DNA from: Nocardia amikacinitolerans NBRC 108937
GTDB lineage: Bacteria; Actinomycetota; Actinomycetes; Mycobacteriales; Mycobacteriaceae
DNA: 64,000 nt
Direction of reading: 5' to 3'
Assembly (NCBI RefSeq): GCF_001612615.1
Contig: NZ_BDAU01000033.1
Location: forward strand, 1-64,000
The translations under genes were made by a program, and so were the position numbers. Shown here in pieces: positions 58,375 to 64,000 of this stretch (its first letter is position 1; every line of letters starts with the position of its first letter). The notes beneath the pieces are model-generated. The model saw nothing but the letters and a program-made list of their open reading frames with translations. It did no database searches and was not told where the DNA came from.

Positions 58375-59613
58375 CTAGTTCGTCCGCGAGTGGTCGATGA
58401 CTACGGCGCCGTCTTGGATGACGTAGTGAGTGGCCTGGATGGTAGTGATGTCGGTGAGTGGGTTGCCGTCGACAACGAGCAGATCGGCGATCTTGCCCGG
58501 CTCCACCGTGCCCAGTCGCTCGCCGATGCCGAGCAACTCGGCATTGGTCTTCGTGGCAGCGGACAGCGCGGCCAGGGCGGGGATGCGTTGGCCGTGTACC
58601 AGCATCACGAGCTCGTGCAGGAGTTTCCACCCGTGCAGGCCAGCGGAGTGCGCGTCGGAGCCGACGCCGAGCGTCACGCCGAGCTCGAAGGCCCGGCCGA
58701 TCAACCGATTGCCGTATTCCAGTGTCCGAGCGTCGGTTTCAGGTGTGGACGAGTGCTGATGCGCCGCCAGGGTGGGCACCAGGTAGGTGCCCTGCTGGAC
58801 CATCAGCTCGAAGAGTTCGTCGAAAGCGTCCGCGTCTTGCGGCTCGTGGGCGCGCATGAGCAGGTGCTCGATATCATCCACGCCGCGCAAGACCGCCTGT
58901 CGGCAGTCGTAGAGATTCTCGACGTGGGCGGCCACCCGCAGGCCGTGCCGATGTGCTGCCTCGATCACCGCCTCTGTGATATGCCAGGGCATCTTCAACT
59001 CAGGATCCGGCGGGCGGCCGAAGAACGCGTTGTTGGAGATGATGATCTTGATTAGATCGACGCCTGCGGTGGCGAGTTCGTCGACCGATCGGGTGGCCTG
59101 TTCGGGTGTGGTGGGCATGCGGGCGGCTTCGGTAGCCGCGCATCGGTCTCCGCCCCAGACCGTGCCGTTGGGGTGACCGCCTTCGACCTGAAAGCTTGGT
59201 CCGCTGGTGAGAATCCTCGGCCCGATGAGGGCGCCGCGGGCGGTCTCGTCTCGCAGCCACAGCGCATCGTGCAGAAAATCGCCGAGGCTGCGCTGGGTGG
59301 TGACGCCGAAGCGCAAGGCTGACGCTCGCGCATCGGCGTAGTCATCGGTCGCGGTACGTCCGCCGAACGGCGGAGTGGCGCCGAGGCCAAGGCCCCCGAG
59401 ATGTACGTGGGCATCGATCAGCCCGGGGAGCACCGTTAGCCCCCGCAGGTCGAGGATTTCCGCACCGGTCGGTGGTGTGGACTCTGGCCCAGCGGACACG
59501 ATCCGGCCATCGGCGATCACGATGGTGGCGTTGTCGATCGCGGGACCGCCGGTGCCGTCGATCAACAACGCGTTGGTGAGCACGAGGCTGGCTGGTTCGG
59601 GCGTATGGGTCAT
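58375..59613 (-). CDS. Amidohydrolase family protein (imidazolonepropionase/prolidase-like)
   Basis: 412 residues from ATG 59613, after AAAGGGA. Composite urease-type domain at both ends: LVLTNALLIDGTGGPAIDNA and GTVEPGKIADLLVVDGNPLT. TIM-barrel marks: VLPGLIDAHVHLGGLGLG (HxH), a lysine in GVDLIKIIISNNAF as metal bridge candidate, HGLRVAAHVENLYDCRQAVL (His), GVDDIEHLLMRAHEP (His) and LGVTLGVGSDAHSAGLHG (Asp). This is the group of Xaa-Pro dipeptidases and organophosphate acid- or carbamate-hydrolysing enzymes. Twenty bases upstream of CocE. Likely a hydrolase for an amide, ester or lactone of the imported substrate. Confidence 0.86.
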   Translation of the reverse strand: MTHTPEPASLVLTNALLIDGTGGPAIDNATIVIADGRIVSAGPESTPPTGAEILDLRGLTVLPGLIDAHVHLGGLGLGATPPFGGRTATDDYADARASALRFGVTTQRSLGDFLHDALWLRDETARGALIGPRILTSGPSFQVEGGHPNGTVWGGDRCAATEAARMPTTPEQATRSVDELATAGVDLIKIIISNNAFFGRPPDPELKMPWHITEAVIEAAHRHGLRVAAHVENLYDCRQAVLRGVDDIEHLLMRAHEPQDADAFDELFELMVQQGTYLVPTLAAHQHSSTPETDARTLEYGNRLIGRAFELGVTLGVGSDAHSAGLHGWKLLHELVMLVHGQRIPALAALSAATKTNAELLGIGERLGTVEPGKIADLLVVDGNPLTDITTIQATHYVIQDGAVVIDHSRTN

Positions 59614-59682
59614 ACGTAGATCCCTTTCATCGGATCGCTTTTCCGGGTTCCAGTCTTGGCACCGGATCCGCATATAGGAAAT

Positions 59683-59697
59683 CGATAATCAATATCG
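59683..59697. promoter_or_regulatory. AT-rich dyad before the amidohydrolase gene
   Basis: CGATA-ATCAA-TATCG, perfect 5-base arms, in the only AT-rich part of the 280-base gap between the transporter and amidohydrolase genes, 70 bases from the latter's start. It suggests a second, internal promoter with its own operator. Confidence 0.35.
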
Positions 59698-59893
59698 GGG
59701 TATAAACCAGACTGATACTGTGAGTCGCGAACTCCAGCCCGCCTCCACCGGCTCGTCGCGTTGCGGGCGTGGCGAGAGAAGCAGCAGGTGAATTGGGCGG
59801 TGAAGCCATGCGGCGTGATTCAGCTGCCCCAAACACACACTGTCACGGTTGTGGCGGCATTTCGGGGGCCAAGTGGCCGGTTGCGGGTCTCCG

Positions 59894-61156
59894 TCACGCG
59901 CGTGTCGCGATCGGCGCGATCGCGGTTTCGGGCGCGACCAAGGCGGGCAGGAACGCTAGGACGGCGACACCTGCGACTGCTGGTACGACAAGGGCGTAGA
60001 AACCAGCGCCCGATGCGGTGGCCGCACCGGTGACGGCGGCGACGAATCCGGGACCCACGATCGCGCCGATCCGCCCGATCCCGATGGTGACGCCGAGTGC
60101 GCTGCCACGCAGTTGCGTCGGATATGAACCGGCGATGTAGCCGTTGAGCAGGTTCTGGGTGCCGAATGAGCCCACTCCCGCCAGTGCCGACAAGGCGAGG
60201 ATCAGCCACGGTACGCCCGCTACGCTCAAGGCCAGCAACGCGATACACGCACACAGCAGGCATGCGACGGTCGCGGCCTTGGTGCGACCCCGGTCGGCGA
60301 TCACGGTCGCGGCCAACGTTCCCACGATGGCTCCGCCATTGAAGGCGATCGTGAACTCGAGTGCCGAGCGCAGGTCGAAGCCACGCTGCACCAGCAGCGT
60401 CGGCAGCCACACGGCGACCGCGGACACGAGCATGAGGACGAAGAAGCTGGTGCCGGAGAACAACGCGGTGGTCCGCCGCCACCTGGTTGTCCGCAGCGCC
60501 CGGAGCGGGCTTGCGGTGGGGCCCGCGCTTGGCTCGTGCCGGATCGTACTGTCGTCCAACACCTTCCAGCAGAACGGAATCAGGACCAATGCCAGTGCGC
60601 CGACCAGGTAGAGCGACTGGAACGGCCATGAGGGGAGTACCAGCCTGCCGACGAAGGGAACGATGATGCCGCCGAGGGCGACGCCGCATTGCGCGGTTCC
60701 GACATAGAGGGCCGCGCGATGCGACGGGGCGGTATCGGCTACGAACGTGACGGTGAGTGCGGTGAGGGCGCCGATGGCGACCCCGGTCAGCCCAAGTCCA
60801 AGAGCGAAGATCGCCAGGGTGGGTGCGCAAGCACTGATCAACATGCTCAGTGCCGCCCAGGTCAGGCCTGCAACCACCGGCTTGCGTCTGCCCCACGTGT
60901 CTGCGGCGCGTCCTGCGAGGAACGCGCCGAGCGGCATACCGGCCGCGAGAATGCTACCGAGCACCCCGATGGTGCCGGATGTGGTCGCCCACGGCTGGTA
61001 GTCGAGCAGTTTCGGGCCGACGGTGCCGAGCGTGCCGAGATCCCATCCTTCGATGAGCATGATCGCCACGCCCAGTGGCAGCACCCACGGCCGCGATAGC
61101 GGCCGATGGCTCGGGTCGGGCGAAGTGTCGAGTCTGGGTTCCCGATCGGTGTCCAT
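59894..61156 (-). CDS. MFS transporter, aromatic acid:H+ symporter type
   Basis: Uptake of an aromatic or related acid. 420 residues, twelve membrane spans. The ATG at 61156 follows GAGAGG and is preferred over the longer start at 61186. LGVAIMLIEGWDLGTLGTVG corresponds to the D-x-x-D-like TM1 motif of the AAHS family. LAGRAADTWGRRKPVVAGLT is the loop 2-3 MFS signature. GVAIGALTALTVTFVADTAP and LLNGYIAGSYPTQLRGSALG are typical of later loops. First gene of the leftward operon with two amidohydrolases and the CocE-type esterase. Its long upstream region has two different regulator-type inverted repeats. Confidence 0.88.
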   Translation of the reverse strand: MDTDREPRLDTSPDPSHRPLSRPWVLPLGVAIMLIEGWDLGTLGTVGPKLLDYQPWATTSGTIGVLGSILAAGMPLGAFLAGRAADTWGRRKPVVAGLTWAALSMLISACAPTLAIFALGLGLTGVAIGALTALTVTFVADTAPSHRAALYVGTAQCGVALGGIIVPFVGRLVLPSWPFQSLYLVGALALVLIPFCWKVLDDSTIRHEPSAGPTASPLRALRTTRWRRTTALFSGTSFFVLMLVSAVAVWLPTLLVQRGFDLRSALEFTIAFNGGAIVGTLAATVIADRGRTKAATVACLLCACIALLALSVAGVPWLILALSALAGVGSFGTQNLLNGYIAGSYPTQLRGSALGVTIGIGRIGAIVGPGFVAAVTGAATASGAGFYALVVPAVAGVAVLAFLPALVAPETAIAPIATRA

Positions 61157-61286
61157 GATCGAAATGCCTCTCTGGATAGGGAACACGTCGTCGTGTTCGC
61201 CATGTAGAGCTGAACACCGAAGGGCGCGGCAGGGAGGTCCGGCCGAGCGGCGAAGGAGAAGTGTGATTCAGTGTGATGCGATACGG

Positions 61287-61305
61287 TGTTCTGCACCACA
61301 GAACA
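61287..61305. promoter_or_regulatory. IclR-type operator before the transporter operon
   Basis: TGTTCTG-CACCA-CAGAACA, perfect 7-base arms with 5-base centre, about 130 bases upstream of the transporter start. The same arms and spacing are found before the IclR gene. A further half-site CAGAACA is at 61318-61324. Confidence 0.75.
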
Positions 61306-61331
61306 TAAACCTATGGACAGAACATTTCAAG

Positions 61332-61347
61332 CAACTTTCGAAAGTTG
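61332..61347. promoter_or_regulatory. Palindrome, possible GntR operator
   Basis: CAACTTTCGAAAGTTG is a perfect 16-base palindrome upstream of the transporter operon. Its right half TTTCGAAAGT recurs just before the GntR gene at 62820. Confidence 0.6.
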
Positions 61348-61734
61348 ACTGAGGTTCGCTCTCTTCACCAAGGGCAGACCCAGGCGTCGTCTCGCGTGGT
61401 GCCGCGGCCGAGGTCGACGTGGTCGTCGTGGAGGGCAACCCGTCGACGAGTGATGAGGCGAAAGCTATCAGCATGGACGCCGGAATCTTCGCGCGTGTTG
61501 CACCGGCTGAGCCTCGGCGCGAGCTCCGACGCGGCGATGGCGCCGAGCATGGGCGTGCGATTCCACGAGCGCGGGGGCTGTCGCCCTCGAAGCGCGAGGC
61601 GCCTCGCCCTGCCCTTACGAAAAGCTTCGCTCCGACAATAGGATCGCGCGCCATATCGACGCGGGCCGGAATGTTCTGGAAGGTGGTGAGACATCTGCTC
61701 TGCAGACCTGGATTTCCGACCCGCCGGGGTAGCC
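61348..61734. other. Stretch without a convincing gene
   Basis: About 390 bases between the divergent transporter and IclR promoters. Open frames on both strands have no recognised domain. It may hold a lost gene. Confidence 0.35.
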
Positions 61735-61753
61735 TGTTCTGGCTAGCAGAACA
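61735..61753. promoter_or_regulatory. IclR-type operator before the IclR gene
   Basis: TGTTCTG-GCTAG-CAGAACA, the same 7-base arms and 5-base spacing as the site at 61287, centred 56 bases before the regulator start. Autoregulation is implied. Confidence 0.75.
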
Positions 61754-61799
61754 TCCGGCAATGGGTTGCGATCGCGCGGCCCGGGAGTGAGGAAGCGCC

Positions 61800-62561
61800 G
61801 TGGCAACACCCGCGAACTACCCGATCGAGTCGGTGGACAACGCCGTGCGGATTCTGTTGATGCTCAGGCATCGGCGGTCGCTGCGTGCGGCGCGGGTCGC
61901 CGACGAACTGGGGGTGGCCCGCTCCACGGCGTATCGCATGCTCACGACGCTGCAGGCTCGTGACATGCTTCGGCAGGACGTCGTGTCCAAGGAGTTCGGA
62001 CCAGGGCCGGCCCTGGTGGAGTTGGGGATCGCCGTGATCGGCGCTGCGGATTTGAAGGCGGAAGCACGGCCGACTCTCGAGCGTCTGGCTGAGCGGACGG
62101 GAGAAACTGTTCATCTGTGTGCTTTGGAGGGCGCCTACACGCTGTTTCTGGACGGTGTCGAAGGCAGCCATGTCATCCGCGCAGGTCTGCGCATTGGGCA
62201 GCGGCTTCCGGCTCACTCGACATCGGCGGGCAAGGTGCTGCTCGCCGCGCTGGACCCGGCGGAAATCCTTCAGCGTTTTCCCAAGGCCAAGCTCACCGGC
62301 GGAACCGACCGTGCGCTGAAGACTCGCCGCGCCCTGGAAGTCGAATTGGAGGAGGTCCGGCAGCGCGGGATCGCGCTCAATCTGTCGGAGTCCGAGTCCG
62401 ATCTCAATGCCCTGAGCGTGGCGATCCGCGACAGCCGTGGCGTCGCGCGTGGGGCGCTGACCATCTCGGGTCCCGCGTATCGCCTTCCCGCCGAACGGCT
62501 CTCGGAGCTGACAGCGGATCTGTTGTCTGGAGAGCGGGAGATCGCCGCCCGCCTCGGCTGA
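61800..62561 (+). CDS. IclR-family transcriptional regulator
   Basis: 253 residues from GTG 61800, after GTGAGGAAG. Winged HTH: SVDNAVRILLMLRHRRSLRA, ARVADELGVARSTAYRMLTT and LQARDMLRQD. The effector domain is GAF-like: LERLAERTGETVHLCALEGA, IRAGLRIGQRLPAHSTSAGK and VLLAALDPAEIL, then ALNLSESESDLNALSVAIRD and GVARGALTISGP. The HSTSAGKVLLA block is the family signature. It almost certainly binds the two TGTTCTG-N5-CAGAACA sites and so controls itself and the transporter operon 644 bases away. Activator or repressor cannot be told. Confidence 0.92.
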   Translation: MATPANYPIESVDNAVRILLMLRHRRSLRAARVADELGVARSTAYRMLTTLQARDMLRQDVVSKEFGPGPALVELGIAVIGAADLKAEARPTLERLAERTGETVHLCALEGAYTLFLDGVEGSHVIRAGLRIGQRLPAHSTSAGKVLLAALDPAEILQRFPKAKLTGGTDRALKTRRALEVELEEVRQRGIALNLSESESDLNALSVAIRDSRGVARGALTISGPAYRLPAERLSELTADLLSGEREIAARLG

Positions 62562-62565
62562 GGCG
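62550..62565 (+). terminator. Short hairpin over the IclR stop codon
   Basis: CGCCTC-GGCT-GAGGCG, perfect 6-base arms with a 4-base loop, spanning the stop. No T-run. A weak terminator at best. Confidence 0.3.
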
Positions 62566-62819
62566 ATGCTTCGAGCCCTGCCTGGCCCTTGGGTATGCGC
62601 AGTAACGGCAGGGGCGGCAGTCGCGATCTCGCGCTGACGTCCGTTCGGCGCGGTTCGGTATTCGACATCTGATGCCATGACATCGGAGTAGTTGAGTCCG
62701 ACTATCTCCGCGTTCCTAGGACTCGCGGATCTGCTGCTCATGATCAGCTCGGTGGCTGGGCGATCAGGGCCCGAGCGGACGCGATACCTGACGAGTCGGG
62801 TATGCGTCTCGGGTAAAGT

Positions 62820-62849
62820 TTCGAAAGTAATGGACAATTTTCGCAAATG
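62820..62849. promoter_or_regulatory. Repeats before the GntR gene
   Basis: TTTCGAAAGT at 62820-62829 is identical to half of the palindrome at 61332. A related ATTTTCGCAAAT lies at 62838-62849. The rest of the 62566-62882 gap shows no gene. These could be GntR autoregulatory sites. Confidence 0.5.
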
Positions 62850-62882
62850 CAATGAGTTTTCGTATAGTGCTACCGTGGGTGC

Positions 62883-63584
62883 ATGGTGAAGAGTGGCGGT
62901 ACGACCCGCACCGACGGCATCTACCAGGCGATGCGCGCCGATATCCTCGGCGGGCGTCTGGTTCCCGGGGCGCGGCTGAAGTTTCCGGAGCTGTCGGAGC
63001 GGTACAAGGTCAGCGTGGGCGCGACCCGCGAGGCATTGACCAAACTGGCAGCCGAAGGGCTGGTCACGGCGAAGGCGCACCAGGGCTATCTGGTGCGCCC
63101 GTTGTCGCATGAGGATCTCGCCGACTTGACGCAAGCGCGGGTTGAGATCGAGTCGCTCGTGTTGAAGCTGTCCGTGCTCGAAGGTGACGTGCGCTGGGAG
63201 GCAGACGCCATTGCGGCTCATCATCTTCTGGAACGGACGACCTACCGCGACCCGGCCGACCCGAACCACCCGACCGACGAGTGGTCGGCGGCGCACCGGT
63301 CCTTTCACCAGGCCCTGCTGGCCGGGTGCCGCAACCGGCGGCTGCTGGATACCGCGCTGGCCCTGCGTCAGGAGGCCGAACTGTATCTGCAGTGGTCGGT
63401 GTCGTTCGGCAACGAGCCCGACCGCGACGTGCCCGGAGAGCATCGCGCGCTGCTGGAGGCGGCGGTCGCTCGTGACGCCGGGTGCGCGCAGGAGTTGCTG
63501 CGGGATCACATCGCGCATACCGCGCAACTGTTGATCAGTTGCGCACCGGATGAGCCGAATTCGGCGGAGGTCGCTAACGAGTAA
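62883..63584 (+). CDS. GntR-family regulator with FCD domain
   Basis: 233 residues from ATG 62883; GTG 62877 is also possible. The winged HTH is GIYQAMRADILGGRLVPGAR, LKFPELSERYKVSVGATREA and LTKLAAEGLVTAKAHQGYLV, the FadR/GntR pattern. The C-terminal FCD domain, of all-helical type, contains ARVEIESLVLKLSVLEGDVR, HRSFHQALLAGCRNRRLLDT and EHRALLEAAVARDAGCAQEL with RDHIAHTAQLL, including the His and Arg/Asp positions that hold metal and carboxylate ligands. It follows the IclR gene in the same direction. A palindrome half shared with the transporter promoter suggests joint control of that operon. Confidence 0.9.
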   Translation: MVKSGGTTRTDGIYQAMRADILGGRLVPGARLKFPELSERYKVSVGATREALTKLAAEGLVTAKAHQGYLVRPLSHEDLADLTQARVEIESLVLKLSVLEGDVRWEADAIAAHHLLERTTYRDPADPNHPTDEWSAAHRSFHQALLAGCRNRRLLDTALALRQEAELYLQWSVSFGNEPDRDVPGEHRALLEAAVARDAGCAQELLRDHIAHTAQLLISCAPDEPNSAEVANE

Positions 63585-63733
63585 AAAGTCATGACGGCGA
63601 CCGATTCGGCCACCGCCATCGCGGACCTCACGTGGTGTATTCGCGTGTCCGGAAACCTCGACACACTCGGGCAGCCGGCTACCGATGTCGACGTCGTTTT
63701 GTGTGCCTGTCTTACAACTGATCGTCCCCTAAA

Positions 63734-63931
63734 TCATCCTCGCGGTCCACATCGGAGGTCAGAGAAAACGTGGGGCACAATCGACGATTCTTCGGGACCG
63801 CGGAAACGGCACATGCCGTGAACAAGTCGTTCGCCGGTCAGGCCGGTGCAACTTTGAACCCGCTGCGCCAGTCGGCCGAGGTCTGCGGTCGTCAGGTCGC
63901 AGTCCGCATCAATGGGGACTGCCAAGGTCAT
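63734..63931 (-). CDS. Possible small hypothetical protein
   Basis: 65 residues from ATG 63931: TLAVPIDADCDLTTADLGRL, AQRVQSCTGLTGERLVHGMC, then RFRGPEESSIVPHVF. The amino acid mix is protein-like and GAGGGAGA lies some distance upstream, but no family is recognised. Convergent to the GntR gene. Everything else from 63585 to the window end is without a supported gene. Confidence 0.35.
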   Translation of the reverse strand: MTLAVPIDADCDLTTADLGRLAQRVQSCTGLTGERLVHGMCRFRGPEESSIVPHVFSDLRCGPRG

Positions 63932-64000
63932 TGCCTTGGTCCATAGCGTCTCCCTCTTCGGGACCGCCGAATGAAGCCCAGCCGTAGCGGGATCGCCGTT

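Noticed and set aside
61743..63527. 594-codon frame on the minus strand
   Set aside because: Antisense to the IclR and GntR genes; no domain and no start site.
1..64000. tRNA genes as integrase targets
   Set aside because: No cloverleaf or T-loop pattern was recognised near 1-6000 or elsewhere; the target may lie outside the window.

Overview
The window is GC-rich actinobacterial DNA. The best fit is a mycolic-acid actinomycete of the Nocardia/Rhodococcus type. The evidence is an Lsr2-family nucleoid protein, a FadE5-type acyl-CoA dehydrogenase with the conserved N-terminus SHYKSNIRD, an FprB-type ferredoxin-fused reductase, IpdAB-type CoA-transferase subunits, frequent GTG starts and GTGA/ATGA overlaps. 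This assignment rests on recognised families, not on a database search. No tRNA, rRNA or CRISPR array was recognised.

Layout. 1-5.9 kb is a worn mobile-element region: the N-terminus of one tyrosine integrase runs off the left edge, followed by an AbrB-like protein, an XRE regulator divergent from a serine recombinase, a HicB-like protein, an excisionase-like protein, an Lsr2 paralogue and the C-terminal piece of a second tyrosine integrase. 6.1-20.0 kb is catabolic: AraC regulator and benzaldehyde-dehydrogenase-like enzyme, two hotdog thioesterases, an SDR, an MpaB-like oxygenase, a PadR regulator divergent from a P450, a PucR regulator, a FadE5-like dehydrogenase and an FprB-like reductase. 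Decayed SDR, aldo/keto reductase and IS256 pieces lie between them.

20.4-36.7 kb holds a second PadR regulator facing a long same-strand gene string: acyl-CoA ligase, small SchA/CurD-like protein, aldehyde dehydrogenase, both subunits of an IpdAB-like CoA-transferase, DUF35 protein, two thiolase-fold enzymes, feruloyl-CoA-synthase-like ligase, two MaoC-type hydratase proteins, SDR, amidohydrolase, then a six-helix membrane protein with CoxIII/NorE-like and CoxIV-like proteins. The string can activate an unsaturated or aromatic acid, hydrate it, oxidise the beta-hydroxyl and shorten the chain. It has no acyl-CoA dehydrogenase of its own, which suits substrates that are already unsaturated, such as cinnamic-type acids (inference). 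36.5-42.3 kb encodes a PaoABC-like, Tat-exported molybdenum aldehyde oxidoreductase with its XdhC chaperone and a TetR regulator. Aldehyde oxidation is thus provided for inside and outside the membrane.

42.3-46.9 kb is poor in genes: an IS30 transposase remnant, a possible colicin-D-type immunity protein, small hypothetical proteins and a truncated lipoprotein. 46.9-55.3 kb contains repeated modules of ArnT-like polytopic glycosyltransferase plus GT2-GtrA glycosyltransferase. Some copies are intact and some decayed, with a beta-propeller lipoprotein and a stray C-terminal FprB copy among them. 55.6-61.2 kb is a leftward operon of aromatic-acid-type MFS transporter, amidohydrolase, CocE-type hydrolase and ACMSD-family amidohydrolase. 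It is followed by rightward IclR and GntR regulators. The same inverted repeat, TGTTCTG-N5-CAGAACA, stands before the transporter and before the IclR gene, and a second repeat links the transporter to the GntR gene. This gives a readable local regulatory circuit.
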